Positions 17,098-26,210 of a DNA stretch of 64,000 bases are shown here, in pieces. The stretch is taken from assembly GCA_964467315.1 (NCBI GenBank), contig CAYXSA010000008.1:6164-70163 (forward strand), written 5' to 3'. Position 1 is the stretch's first letter. Each line of letters starts with the position of its first letter. A program made the position numbers and the translations under genes. The notes beneath the pieces are model-generated. The model was given only the letters and a program-made list of their open reading frames with translations. It had not been told where the DNA came from and made no database searches. Origin of the DNA: JAAFIM01 sp964467315. Lineage in GTDB: Bacteria; Bacteroidota; Bacteroidia; Chitinophagales; Saprospiraceae.

Positions 17098-18018
17098 ATG
17101 AAAAGTCTATTCTGCACTGTGTCTTTTCTATTCGCCTTCGTCAGCGTTTTATCTGCTCAAAAGCCGACGGCGCAACGCGTCGCTTTTTGGGGAAATGAAA
17201 AACCCATCTACTACCAACACGTCGCCTCCAAAGAAGAATTGCTCAAAATCGAACACAAACATGAGCGATTTTTACAGCAAAATTTAGGGCATTTTAGCAA
17301 TAAATCCGCTACCACCCAAATAGAAGGCGAACGCGAAGCGCAGTTTATCGTTATCCCCATCTTCCAAAAACAACGCGCAGGCGAATTTTGGATTTATATC
17401 GAGTACTTCCTCCCCGCGATGGTCGACCAGCCCATCGAACAACGCATCCAACACTATATCCGCAACGATAGATATAGTTACCAAATCAAAACCTATCACC
17501 TCAAAAACCCTGAGCTCTTCATCAACGAATGGAAAAAGAAAAATCCCTTTGAAGGCTTTAACGTCAAAGACGGACTCACACACGACGAATTTTGCGATAT
17601 GCAAGTCCTCGTCGACGAAGAAAAAGACCACTACCACAAAGCCACCCCACTCGGCACAGACTGCCCCCTGCGCGATGATATGGGCGCAGCCAAGTACTCC
17701 GTTACCTCTTTCGATGTGTCCGACGAAGGCTATCTGATGTGCATCGAATTTCTCGACGCTAAAAAACAAAAAATCAAAAATTGCCCCAATGGCGGCATTC
17801 TCTTTGAGCGCCTCGACTACAACGATAAAGACTATAAACCACTCGCGCCCAGCGTGAGCGACCTCAATAAATCAGGCAGCAACCCCAGCCCCAATCCTAC
17901 CCCCAATCCCGACCCCAATACCGCCAATCCCAAAGACAAAAACGGCAAAAAAGGCGGCAAAGGAAAAAAGGAAAAAGGCAAGGACAAAGACAAAAAGAAC
18001 GAAGAAAAAGCCAGTTAA
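17098..18018 (+). CDS. Secreted CpcT/CpeT-like protein
   Basis: 306 residues from MKSLFCTVSFLFAFVSVLSA, a signal peptide (an earlier in-frame ATG at 17032 would bury it). FWIYIEYFLPAMVDQPIEQR, NPFEGFNVKDGLTHDEFCDM, ATPLGTDCPLRDDMGAAKYS and LMCIEFLDAKKQKIK follow the layout of the CpcT/CpeT (DUF1001) fold. In cyanobacteria this fold handles bilins; here the role is unknown. The C-terminus is a Pro/Asn run and a Lys-rich tail (KKGGKGKKEKGKDKDKK), suggesting attachment to an acidic surface or nucleic acid. Confidence 0.7.
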   Translation: MKSLFCTVSFLFAFVSVLSAQKPTAQRVAFWGNEKPIYYQHVASKEELLKIEHKHERFLQQNLGHFSNKSATTQIEGEREAQFIVIPIFQKQRAGEFWIYIEYFLPAMVDQPIEQRIQHYIRNDRYSYQIKTYHLKNPELFINEWKKKNPFEGFNVKDGLTHDEFCDMQVLVDEEKDHYHKATPLGTDCPLRDDMGAAKYSVTSFDVSDEGYLMCIEFLDAKKQKIKNCPNGGILFERLDYNDKDYKPLAPSVSDLNKSGSNPSPNPTPNPDPNTANPKDKNGKKGGKGKKEKGKDKDKKNEEKAS

Positions 18019-18073
18019 TTCCTGTAAGGGCAGCCCCGCGTGGCTGCCCACTTGATAAACATAAAAAATCCAC

Positions 18074-18466
18074 ATGAAAACCGCACTCCTCACACTCCTC
18101 TTTCCCCTGCTCGCCCTCTCCTCCGCCGCCGCCCAAGACATCTACGTCAGCGGCTCGCGCGTCGGTAAAATCGAAAGCGACGGCGACGTATACAAAGGCG
18201 GCTCGCGCATCGGCAAAATCGAAAGCGATGGCGACGTATATAAAAACGGCTCGCGCATCGGCAAAATCGAAGACGATGGCGACGTGTACCTCAACGGCTC
18301 ACGCATCGGCAAAATCGAAGACGATGGCGACGTGTACAAAAACGGCTCGCGCATCGGCAAAGTCGAAAGCGATGGCGATATCATCAAAAACGGCTCCACC
18401 GTCGGCAATGCCAAAGGCGTACGCATAGAATGGGCTGCCGCTTTTTTCTTCTTCTTTTTCTACTAA
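18074..18466 (+). CDS. Secreted repeat protein (GSRIGKIE-DGDVY repeats)
   Basis: 130 residues: signal peptide MKTALLTLLFPLLALSSAAA, then about six tandem repeats of roughly 16 residues built on GSRIGKIESDGDVYKN, then a hydrophobic FFFFFFY end. The repeats resemble those of proteins called 5-fold beta-flower in some annotations (recalled, unverified). DNA repeats are almost identical, implying recent expansion or conversion. Function unknown. It follows the CpeT-like gene by 55 bp. Confidence 0.65.
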   Translation: MKTALLTLLFPLLALSSAAAQDIYVSGSRVGKIESDGDVYKGGSRIGKIESDGDVYKNGSRIGKIEDDGDVYLNGSRIGKIEDDGDVYKNGSRIGKVESDGDIIKNGSTVGNAKGVRIEWAAAFFFFFFY

Positions 18467-18556
18467 CTAATGCCGCCCAAGACAAATAACAGCACGAAAA
18501 ATAGCCCCAACGGGGCTTCCTCTTCCTAACCGTAGGCGAGCAAAGCATAATAAGAT

Positions 18557-18691
18557 GGCGTGCCCCTGCTCCCCGCGCGCCGCCAAAAGCGGCGCTTGTA
18601 AAGCCGTAGCACGCTACGGCTTTACAGGGTCGCAGGGTCGGGCTATTCGCTCCAGCCCGCTAAAGCGGGCTTCCGCTACTATCCCTCACGC
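18557..18691 (-). repeat. ME copy 8 (C to A orientation)
   Basis: GGCGTGCCCCTGC, arm 2 with a nested hairpin AAGCCGTAGC-ACGC-TACGGCTT, GGTCGGGCTAT, arm 1 AGCCCGC-TAAA-GCGGGCT, TATCCCTCACGC. Partner of copy 7. Confidence 0.9.
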
Positions 18692-18697
18692 AAAAAT

Positions 18698-18728
18698 GCC
18701 CGCCCTTGAAAGACAAGGGCGGGCTTTT
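18698..18728 (+). terminator. Hairpin terminator
   Basis: GCCCGCCCTTG / CAAGGGCGGGC followed by TTTTG, between ME copy 8 and the sensor kinase gene. Confidence 0.6.
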
Positions 18729-18767
18729 GTCCAAAATTCCCCCTCCTCGCCAACCACCACCCCCCAA

Positions 18768-21700
18768 ATGGCACGCCGCTACGCTTTCCTGTGGGCATTT
18801 CTCCTCCTGCTCGCCTGCCCCCTACAGGCGCAAGAGCTCTATCATAAAATCTACAATATCCAAAGCGAACTGCCTACTGATATGGTCTATGATGTCGTCG
18901 AAGACCCCAAAGGCTTTTTATACATCGGCACCAATAGAGGCATCTTCCGCTTTAATGGCAAACAATTTACCCGACTCACCGTCTTACACAGCAAAGAACA
19001 AACCTTTACCGACCTCGTCGTAGACCCCGATGGCGCACTCTGGGCACGCAATTTCTCCAACCAAATCTTCAAAACAACCGCAAATGATACCCTTTATAGT
19101 ATCACCGAACACTTAGGACTTTTTACCGATAGCCTACCCACCTTGCGCCTTAGAGGCAAAGGCGAATTTATCTATATCGCCAATAAACTCGATGTTCTCC
19201 AAGTCCATTGCCGAACCTATGCCTCAGAGCATCGCATCTCCGTCGGCTCCGAAGAAATTTTCGCGGGCTTAGAAATCGGCGACTTCCTCGTCGACGCTTG
19301 GGGCGCTGTCTACGCACAAACACAATACGGCGTTCTCTATCAACACAGCAAGAAAAAAGAAATCGAATGGGCTTTCGCCCCCTCAAGTAGCCAAAAAATC
19401 TTGCTTTGCTACGGCTTAGACAGTTTCGGCGAAGAAGCCCTTTTTTGCACCAATAGCTACGCAGATACCACTTCCGTGTACCGACTCCAGCAAGGCGCTT
19501 CTTTCCTATACGCATCCGCCCACAACCCACAAACAAAAACTTTCCAAACACTCAACGGCACAGACACTACAGTCGTCTGGTTTTGTACCGCCACAGGGCT
19601 TTATCGCTGGGACATTAGAAGCGAAAAAATCGAAGCACTTTTGCCCCCAAATTTTTACACCGCAAAAATCCTGCGCGACCACGAAGGCGGCTATTGGGTC
19701 GCTACCTTAGGCAACGGACTCGTACACATACCCAACCTAAACGCCCACAAAATAGCAGAACCCCAAACGCAGTTTTCTACCTTCGCGCCCCTGCCCGAAG
19801 GCGAAATCGCTGTAGGCACCAACGCCAGCGAAGTACTTCGTATCGATAGCTTAGGCACCGTAAAATTTAGATACACTATGCCCAGCAATCGAACCCTTGA
19901 TTTCCTCACTTACGACAAACAAAAACAACGATTATACCACTCCTTAGGCTATCACGATTGGCAACAAAGCAGCATCAGCCAACGCGCCCCGCTCGGAAAA
20001 GGCATAACCCGCTTAGACTCCTTGCATCTGCTGGTCTGCGCCGAAAAAGGTCTACAACTCGCACACGAAGACATCAACAAACCCAGCGCTTACCCCTCCG
20101 ATGGCTTAACCTTTTGCGACTCTTACGCTGGCGACCAAGAACAAAAAAATTATGCCCTACTTCTGCAAAAAGGTAGCGCCAGAGCCGTCCGCAGCACCCG
20201 CAGTACAGGACGGATATTTGCAGCCTTTACCAATAATTTAGTCTGCTTCGATATCCGCAAAAAATACCACTCCGTCAAAGTCCTAAGCCCCGCACAACGC
20301 TCCATACATTGCTCCGCAATGACCTCGCAAGGCGATACCATCTGGATAGCCAGCTTCCAAGACGGCGTTATGGGCATTGACAGCCGAAACCTAAACGTAT
20401 TCGCCCAATACACCAGCAACGAAGGCTTATCCAGCAACGAATGCAGCTATCTGCATATCCATAAAAAAGAACTTTGGGTTATCACCGCCAACGGCATCAA
20501 TAAAATATCCCTCGAAAGCGGAGAGATAGAACACATCGGACATCAATACGCACTCGGCAATGCCGTTCCCAAAGAAATTCTTGTCGACGACCGCTTTATA
20601 TGGCTCAATTTCGGCTCCGAAATTCTACGCCTAAGCCGCAATGGCTATCAGAAGCCCATACCCCGCGCCGTTGTCCTGCGAAAATTTGAGCACGACGGCG
20701 TAAGCTACCCTATCAAACGAAGATTGATATTTCCCCCCATCAACAAACAATTTTTTCTTGAAATAGAACTGCCCACTTATCGCTATACCACCAGCACTTT
20801 CTGCCAATATAAACTCCTTCCCATTGATTCCGCTTGGCAAGATTTGCCTATCGGCGAATACAAAATACCGATTCCCCTGCTCGCACACGGCAACTATACG
20901 CTCGAATTGCGCGCAAAAAATCATTGCTGCGTCGGCACTACGCAACGTATATTTTTTGAAATACGCCCCCCCATTTGGCGAACTACGGGCTTCCTCCTCG
21001 CCATTTTAGCGCTCCTGCTTTTCGCTCTGTACTTCGCCATCTGGGCTTTCGTAAAACGCCAATGGGGCTATCGCCAACTCCACGAACAGGCGACCAACCA
21101 CGAACTCGCAGCCCTCCGCGCACGCATGAACCCCCATTTTATGTACAATGCCCTCAATACCATACAGGCTTTAGTACTCACCAATCAACAAGATTTGGCA
21201 ACCTCCGTTATAGGCAACTTTTCCCAACTCACCCGCAGCATACTCTACATGTCGGGGCAAGAAAACACCAACCTAAGAGCCGAACTCGAAATGCTCGTCA
21301 ACTACACGAAGATAGAAAAAGTACGCATGGGCGAAACCCTAAACATCAGCATCGAACAATATATACCCAAATACCTCAGCACAGACCAAATAATTTTGCC
21401 CTCTATTCTCATACAACCAATGGTCGAAAATGCCCTTAAACACGGACTTATGCACCGAAAAGGCAGCAAATTTTTGACCCTAAAATTTATAGTTACCCCG
21501 CCCATCGGGGGCAGCAAAAAAAAGCTGCATTATCTCAGCGTCCTCGTCGTCGACAACGGTATCGGGCGCAAAGCCTCCCGCACACTCAATGCAAGGACTG
21601 CCGCCATGAAAACCCAACAATCCTTCGCTACAATGGCGATGTACCAGCGTCTGACCCTCCTCAATCGCCTGCGCAAAACGCCCATTTCGTACCGCGTGCG

Positions 21701-21776
21701 CGACCATTACAACGACAAAAGAGAAGCCTTAGGCACAAGCATACGCGTCGATATTCCGTTTTATCCTCGCATATAA
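18768..21776 (+). CDS. LytS-type sensor histidine kinase with two-component-regulator propeller
   Basis: 1002 residues from MARRYAFLWAFLLLLACPLQ, a signal peptide (upstream codons are repeat and terminator sequence). The periplasmic part has propeller blades (VYDVVEDPKGFLYIGTNRGI, GGYWVATLGNGLVHIP) and a Y_Y_Y-like domain before one membrane helix (GFLLAILALLLFALYFAIWA). The His_kinase domain has ALRARMNPHFMYNALNTIQA with the phospho-acceptor His, IQPMVENALKHG (N box) and VVDNGIGRKAS (G1). No LytTR response regulator is nearby. It probably senses an extracellular cue. Confidence 0.88.
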   Translation: MARRYAFLWAFLLLLACPLQAQELYHKIYNIQSELPTDMVYDVVEDPKGFLYIGTNRGIFRFNGKQFTRLTVLHSKEQTFTDLVVDPDGALWARNFSNQIFKTTANDTLYSITEHLGLFTDSLPTLRLRGKGEFIYIANKLDVLQVHCRTYASEHRISVGSEEIFAGLEIGDFLVDAWGAVYAQTQYGVLYQHSKKKEIEWAFAPSSSQKILLCYGLDSFGEEALFCTNSYADTTSVYRLQQGASFLYASAHNPQTKTFQTLNGTDTTVVWFCTATGLYRWDIRSEKIEALLPPNFYTAKILRDHEGGYWVATLGNGLVHIPNLNAHKIAEPQTQFSTFAPLPEGEIAVGTNASEVLRIDSLGTVKFRYTMPSNRTLDFLTYDKQKQRLYHSLGYHDWQQSSISQRAPLGKGITRLDSLHLLVCAEKGLQLAHEDINKPSAYPSDGLTFCDSYAGDQEQKNYALLLQKGSARAVRSTRSTGRIFAAFTNNLVCFDIRKKYHSVKVLSPAQRSIHCSAMTSQGDTIWIASFQDGVMGIDSRNLNVFAQYTSNEGLSSNECSYLHIHKKELWVITANGINKISLESGEIEHIGHQYALGNAVPKEILVDDRFIWLNFGSEILRLSRNGYQKPIPRAVVLRKFEHDGVSYPIKRRLIFPPINKQFFLEIELPTYRYTTSTFCQYKLLPIDSAWQDLPIGEYKIPIPLLAHGNYTLELRAKNHCCVGTTQRIFFEIRPPIWRTTGFLLAILALLLFALYFAIWAFVKRQWGYRQLHEQATNHELAALRARMNPHFMYNALNTIQALVLTNQQDLATSVIGNFSQLTRSILYMSGQENTNLRAELEMLVNYTKIEKVRMGETLNISIEQYIPKYLSTDQIILPSILIQPMVENALKHGLMHRKGSKFLTLKFIVTPPIGGSKKKLHYLSVLVVDNGIGRKASRTLNARTAAMKTQQSFATMAMYQRLTLLNRLRKTPISYRVRDHYNDKREALGTSIRVDIPFYPRI

Positions 21777-21781
21777 AATGT

Positions 21782-21973
21782 CTTTTTTTTTTGGCGTGCC
21801 CGCGCCCCTGCCTGCCCTAAAAACGGGCAGGCACCCCGCGCCCACGGCGTGCTTACGCACTTGTGGTTGCGCGGGGCAAAAAGGGGGGCGCGGTCGGGCT
21901 ATCCATTGCGAGCCGTGCCACAGCGTGCTTGCAAGCACGCTGCGGTACGGCTCTACATTTCTATCCCTCACGC
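21782..21973 (-). repeat. ME copy 9 (C to A orientation)
   Basis: Begins 6 bp after the kinase stop and ends 8 bp before the methyltransferase ATG, filling the whole gap. Arm 2 includes CCTGCC-CTAAAAAC-GGGCAGG plus an insert; arm 1 is a long AGCCGT..ACGGCT stem with nested AGCGTGCTTGCAAGCACGCT. Confidence 0.9.
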
Positions 21974-21980
21974 TTTTTTT

Positions 21981-22736
21981 ATGCACCGAAAATTCCTACA
22001 CAAAAACATCAGTCTTTTGCAAGCCGATGCGCTGTATACGCCGCTCTTCAAAGCGCCTTTTATCGACCTTATCGTTACCGCGCCGCCCTTCGAGCTGCCG
22101 ACAGAGGACGAAAGCGAAAGCAACTATGCGCGGTATCTCGAATTTTCTGAAAATTGGCTACGCAACTGCCTTGCATGGAGCAAACCCCAAGCCCGTCTTT
22201 GCCTCAATACGCCCTTAGACAGGAGCAAGGGCGGCGCTCGCCCCCTCGCCGCAGACCTGACTGCCCTTGCCCAAAAAGTAGGCTGGCGCTACAAAACGAC
22301 TATAGTTTGGCAGATTGCCAATGCGGCTTATCGCACAACTTGGGGCTCTTGGAAATCTGCTGCTGCGCCCATCGTCGCTGCGCCCATCGAATTGATTTTA
22401 GTTTTCTACAAAGAGGAATGGAAAAAGACAGAGGGCAGCAAAATTTCGGACATTAGTGCGGAGGAATTTAAGGATTGGGCGCAGGGTGTTTGGCGTTTTG
22501 ATGCGGAGAGCAAAAAACAGGTCGGGCATCCTGCGCCCTTTCCGCAAGAATTAGCTTATCGTTGTATTCGGCTTTTTAGTTATTTGCACGATGTCGTTTT
22601 CGACCCCTTTGCGGGCAGCGGTACGACGCTGCTCGTTGCCCAAAAGATAGACCGTATTGCTATGGGTTTGGAGTTGGACGCGGGTTATTTTGAGCTGGCG
22701 AAAGATAGGATTATCAAAGAAACGGGCGGGTTTTAG
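21981..22736 (+). CDS. DNA methyltransferase (DNA_methylase N4/N6 class)
   Basis: 251 residues from MHRKFLHKNISLLQADALYT; the longer frame upstream is repeat DNA. Catalytic motif IV appears as VTAPPFELP (TSPPY or DPPY in most relatives). The SAM-binding motif is VVFDPFAGSGTTLLVAQKID near the C-terminus, so the order is IV then I (beta class). HPAPFPQELAYRCIRLFSYL is conserved in this family. The PPF/Ala variation could alter catalysis. No restriction gene is adjacent, so it may be an orphan. Confidence 0.82.
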   Translation: MHRKFLHKNISLLQADALYTPLFKAPFIDLIVTAPPFELPTEDESESNYARYLEFSENWLRNCLAWSKPQARLCLNTPLDRSKGGARPLAADLTALAQKVGWRYKTTIVWQIANAAYRTTWGSWKSAAAPIVAAPIELILVFYKEEWKKTEGSKISDISAEEFKDWAQGVWRFDAESKKQVGHPAPFPQELAYRCIRLFSYLHDVVFDPFAGSGTTLLVAQKIDRIAMGLELDAGYFELAKDRIIKETGGF

Positions 22737-22787
22737 GGCAGGGATTTTTCGGCTGCCCCGCCCGCCCTTTGCGGGCGGGGATAAAAC

Positions 22788-22890
22788 GCGTGAGGGATAT
22801 GTAGAGCCGTAGCATGCTACGGCTCAAATAGCCCGACCCTGCGACCTTTAAGCCGCCTTTAGGCGGCGGGGAGCAGGGGCACGCCCAAAA
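22788..22890 (+). repeat. ME copy 10 (A to C orientation)
   Basis: GCGTGAGGGATA, arm 1 AGCCGTAGCATGCTACGGCT, box B, arm 2 CTGCGACC..GCCGCC-TTTA-GGCGGC..GAGCAG, then GGGGCACGCCC and A-run. Arm 1 is identical to copy 17. A GCCCCGCCCGCCC / GGGCGGGG hairpin precedes it. Confidence 0.92.
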
Positions 22891-22966
22891 ACGCGTTTCA
22901 AAAAGTTGTCTAATTATGCAACTTTTGCTCTTTTTTTTACGTTTTGTGATAAAAATAATAAACTCT

Positions 22967-23194
22967 ATGCCTTGTATCAAAACGATAGATTCTATAAAAT
23001 TATATATCTATGCAAGAGACCACAATCCGCCTCACTTTCACGCCATTTATGGAGAAAAAGAAGAATTGATTGAGATACAAAATTTATAAACTTATGCAGG
23101 CAGTATACCCGCATCGCAGCGAAAAAAAGTGATTGCGTGGGCTAATAATAGCAGGGATTTTTTGCTGCAAAAATGGAAAGAATTTAATACTTAA
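22967..23194 (+). pseudogene. DUF4160 gene with an in-frame TAA
   Basis: ATG 22967 reads MPCIKTIDSIKLYIYARDHN, PPHFHAIYGEKEELIEIQNL, then TAA (23087-23089), then TYAGSIPASQRKKVIAWANN to a stop at 23194. DHNPPHFHA is the DUF4160 signature and the continuation after the stop is also typical, so the frame is otherwise intact. It is the usual partner of the DUF2442 gene that follows by 17 bp. Nonsense inactivation or a base-call error. Confidence 0.75.
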
Positions 23195-23211
23195 AATTAG
23201 CTCTTAGCGAC

Positions 23212-23724
23212 ATGAGAAAAGTAACAAGAATCATAAAAATTCACGAAATAAAGGGATATAAAGTATCCTGTTTGTTCAATAATGGAGCGTCCAGAATTAT
23301 TGACTTTAAGAAACTTTTTCGGCAATGGGGAGTTTCAGAAAAAGATGTAGAATATCCGTTATTATTGTCGGAGCAGGAGTTTCAGAAAGTAGAAATTTTG
23401 GAAGGTACTTTTGTGTGGAAAAATATCTCTATCGCTTCGACAGATGAGGAAGGAAATAGCGTTTTGCACTTCTTCGATGTAGACCCGATTGTGATGTATG
23501 AAAGCAGCAGCCCAGACCCATCACGAAAAGTAGAAATCGGATTGATGATAAAGCAAGCCCGCCTTGAATTGGGTTTAACTCAAGCGGAATTGGCGGCAAA
23601 AAGTGGTACATCAAAACACTACATTTCGAGAATTGAAAACGGAAATACGGGCATAGAATACGCCTCTTTAATTAAAATTATAGAAGGCGGTTTGGGAAAA
23701 CGTTTGCAAATTGGTATTGCGTAG
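23212..23724 (+). CDS. DUF2442 fused to an XRE HTH domain
   Basis: 170 residues. Residues 1-105 (GYKVSCLFNNGASRIIDFKK, SIASTDEEGNSVLHFFDVDP) are DUF2442-like; residues 110-170 (ARLELGLTQAELAAKSGTSK, HYISRIENGNTGIEYASLIK) are an HTH_3 domain. DUF4160/DUF2442 genes occur as a putative TA-like pair. Here the HTH presumably makes it the autoregulating antitoxin. Its DUF4160 partner upstream is broken. Confidence 0.8.
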   Translation: MRKVTRIIKIHEIKGYKVSCLFNNGASRIIDFKKLFRQWGVSEKDVEYPLLLSEQEFQKVEILEGTFVWKNISIASTDEEGNSVLHFFDVDPIVMYESSSPDPSRKVEIGLMIKQARLELGLTQAELAAKSGTSKHYISRIENGNTGIEYASLIKIIEGGLGKRLQIGIA

Positions 23725-23725
23725 T

Positions 23726-23768
23726 GTCGCATTTATTGGCGGATAAGTCCCAATAAATGCGACGCTTT
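23726..23768. terminator. Bidirectional terminator between convergent genes
   Basis: GTCGCATTTATTGG ... CCAATAAATGCGAC with flanking T-rich sequence (GCTTTATTTT) separates the DUF2442-HTH gene from the partition genes. Confidence 0.75.
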
Positions 23769-23772
23769 ATTT

Positions 23773-24063
23773 TCAGTGCCTATCAAAATGCCGCAGCAAG
23801 ATGCGCTCCAGCAGTTCAGCCGCCGTGATGCCCATATCGAGTGCCTCTTTGCGTAGGCGCAGGCTGAGGTCGGGGTTCATCATGGTCGTATATTTTTTGC
23901 GATAGGAGGCGGTGTTTTCTTCTTCCTCCGCGCTGGCTGCGGGGCTATTTTCGGTTATTTCTTTTTGTTGGAGGGCGAGCATTTGGGCGGTAATTTGTTC
24001 TTGTGTGAGTAGCCCCGATGCTTTTTCTTTGAGGGCGCTGAGGTCGCGGCGAATTTTAGACAT
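23773..24063 (-). CDS. Small partition partner of ParA (putative ParB-like/RHH)
   Basis: 96 residues, mostly helical and charged: RRDLSALKEKASGLLTQEQI, then YRKKYTTMMNPDLSLRLRKE and ALDMGITAAELLERILLRHF, the last resembling a ribbon-helix-helix or similar short DNA-binding fold. It overlaps the parA stop by 8 bp, the standard layout of a type Ib partition cassette. No centromere repeat was recognised nearby. Confidence 0.65.
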   Translation of the reverse strand: MSKIRRDLSALKEKASGLLTQEQITAQMLALQQKEITENSPAASAEEEENTASYRKKYTTMMNPDLSLRLRKEALDMGITAAELLERILLRHFDRH

Positions 24064-24763
24064 TTTCTATGATTTTGTGCAGCTCGTTGAGCCATTTTTT
24101 GAAATTGGTGATTTCGGGGGGGCTGGTTTTTTTGTCTTCGTAGAGGCTTTGCAGGGTGTTGGCGGAGCGGAAAGCAGCGTAGAAGCCGAGATTATTGGTC
24201 ATAAAACGCAAGCCCGTTTCGCTGGCGATTTCTTCAGCCATTTCGCGCAAAAATTTGTCTTCTCGCCATCTGCCGACGTGCATATTCATAAAGCCCAAGA
24301 TTTGGAGGGGGCGCGCCATTTTTTGCTTGATTTTCACTACGTCGAGCACGTAGTGGAGATAGCGCAGGGTGGCATCTAAGCCGTAATTGCCTGCCGTAAA
24401 GGGAATGACGAGCAAATCCGTATTGAGTAGTGTGGGGGTTATTTCTTGCTCTTGTAGGGGCAGATTTATGTCGAGTTTGCCCGCGAGGTCGATGAAGATA
24501 AAATCGTCTTTATCGTTGCGCTCTTGCAGGATAGGCAGCAGAATTTTGCCGTTGCTATCGAAGAGTTGATAGGGGGCGGCTGTGCTGGGCAGGGCTTTTA
24601 GGTCTTGTCCGCGTGCATCGAGCAGGCTTTTTTGGGGGTCGGCATCGATGACCGATATTTTGTAGTTGAAGGGCGGGGAGGCGAGGGCTGTGGCTGTGAG
24701 GTTGGTGAGCGTGCTTTTGCCTACGCCGCCTTTTTGGCTGCCGAAAACGATTATTTTTGCCAT
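24056..24763 (-). CDS. parA: ParA-family partition ATPase
   Basis: 235 residues from MAKIIVFGSQKGGVGKSTLT, containing the deviant Walker A motif KGGVGKST. VIDADPQKSLLDARG is the A' region and FIFIDLAGKLD the Walker B region. The short protein without an N-terminal HTH is the type Ib form found on plasmids. Together with the overlapping small gene it indicates active segregation of a low-copy replicon, in agreement with the rep gene at 60790. Confidence 0.88.
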   Translation of the reverse strand: MAKIIVFGSQKGGVGKSTLTNLTATALASPPFNYKISVIDADPQKSLLDARGQDLKALPSTAAPYQLFDSNGKILLPILQERNDKDDFIFIDLAGKLDINLPLQEQEITPTLLNTDLLVIPFTAGNYGLDATLRYLHYVLDVVKIKQKMARPLQILGFMNMHVGRWREDKFLREMAEEIASETGLRFMTNNLGFYAAFRSANTLQSLYEDKKTSPPEITNFKKWLNELHKIIENV

Positions 24764-24809
24764 ATATATCGGATGGGGATTTTTTCGCCCCAAATATAGG
24801 CTTTTCCTG

Positions 24810-26210
24810 CTATTCTTCGGGCGGCTGATGGTGTAAGTAGTGGATATACTCGCGTTCTTGCGGCGTAAAATGCAATCTGCCGAATATGTACCAATAGGTT
24901 TCCCTCGACATGGTTTCCCAGTGCAGTATCGCCCACTGATATTGCAGACTTTGCAGCATGATGAGCCAGAAAAAGAAGCCAAAAGCCCCGTAGCGCAAGC
25001 CTATGAGCAGCCTTTTCGCCCAAACTCCCCAGCGTTCCCCTGCCAGCGCCAGCGCTTGCCAGAGCATCGCCATCGGAATCGCCCAAAATGCCATAGATTG
25101 TATCATAGAACGCGCCCCAAAGCTGCCCCCATAGGTCCATGCCGTCCAGCTAAAAATTACATAGATATTTGCCGCCAAATACAGCGTCAACGCCAGCCCC
25201 AGCCCCCGCAATCGCCACCAAAGGAGCGGCAAACCCAGCAGCGCCACCCACATTATCGGCGCATACACCAAAAAGCCCTTCCGATACGAGAATAAACCCT
25301 TAAAAATCTGCGGATTGGCGAAGTCAAACCCTTCTCCCTGATACGAATAATGCAAAAAATGCCCCGTCGCCAGCTTCCAATATACGAGCTGCGGCATCAC
25401 TACCGCCAAACCGACCAGCGCCCCCAGCAATAACTGCCTCCAACGCGCCCAAATGAAGCCCCAAGCATCGCTTTGATACCTCCGCAGCAGAAAAAAAATC
25501 GCAGGCAAGAGCAAAATTAGCACTACTTCCGTCGGGCGTAGCAGCACCGACAAGCCCATCAATGCCGCTAAGCCATATAAATCCCTTCCCCAACCCCTGC
25601 GCGCCCAATTATCGGCGCATAAAAGACCCGCCGCCGCGCATAAAAATAGCGGAATATGGTTCATTCCGATTTGCTGCACGCTGTAGGTATAAAAATTCGT
25701 CGCAAACCCAATGCTCATCAGCGTTAGCAGCACTGCTTCTATGCGGAAAAATCGTAGTAAAAAGCAGCCCAAAAGGTATAAACCAAGCAGACTATAGACC
25801 CACCAACCCATACTAATCGCATGGCTATAAGCGCGGGAGTATCCGTCCGCCTTATCCCTGCCCGAAATCGTCGCCCAAGCATGCGCGGAGAGGTAAAAAG
25901 GCGCAAAAAATAAGGCATTACCCATCGTATACTTGAAAACTACCCCCCGCCGCTCGCCGCTTATGCTGTCTATCACAGGAAAACGCCCGTAACCGAGTAC
26001 ATCATCGCAGGGGCGGTACAGCGTATCCATCTCATCCAAGTGTTTGGACTGCCAAATATCGCCCTTTATCAGCCCGCTAAGGTAAAACGAATAGCCATAA
26101 ACGTCCCAATTGAGCACGCCGCTACTCTGTCGCCGCCAAGGCTGAAAGCCCCACTGCGCTATTAGGTAAAAAACCGCCACAATCGCTATAAAAATCCGCA
26201 ACGCCCGCAT
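24810..26210 (-). CDS. Multi-spanning membrane protein, glycosyltransferase-like (GT-C)
   Basis: 466 residues with about ten hydrophobic helices (GWWVYSLLGLYLLGCFLLRF, VVLILLLPAIFFLL, LLLGALVGLAVVMPQLVYW). An N-terminal loop contains NWDVYGYSFYLSGLIKGD, with an acidic residue after helix 1 as in GT-C lipid-linked sugar transferases. That class is a guess from topology. Its start overlaps the stop of the upstream small gene (TAATG), so the two are co-translated. Confidence 0.6.
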   Translation of the reverse strand: MRALRIFIAIVAVFYLIAQWGFQPWRRQSSGVLNWDVYGYSFYLSGLIKGDIWQSKHLDEMDTLYRPCDDVLGYGRFPVIDSISGERRGVVFKYTMGNALFFAPFYLSAHAWATISGRDKADGYSRAYSHAISMGWWVYSLLGLYLLGCFLLRFFRIEAVLLTLMSIGFATNFYTYSVQQIGMNHIPLFLCAAAGLLCADNWARRGWGRDLYGLAALMGLSVLLRPTEVVLILLLPAIFFLLRRYQSDAWGFIWARWRQLLLGALVGLAVVMPQLVYWKLATGHFLHYSYQGEGFDFANPQIFKGLFSYRKGFLVYAPIMWVALLGLPLLWWRLRGLGLALTLYLAANIYVIFSWTAWTYGGSFGARSMIQSMAFWAIPMAMLWQALALAGERWGVWAKRLLIGLRYGAFGFFFWLIMLQSLQYQWAILHWETMSRETYWYIFGRLHFTPQEREYIHYLHHQPPEE

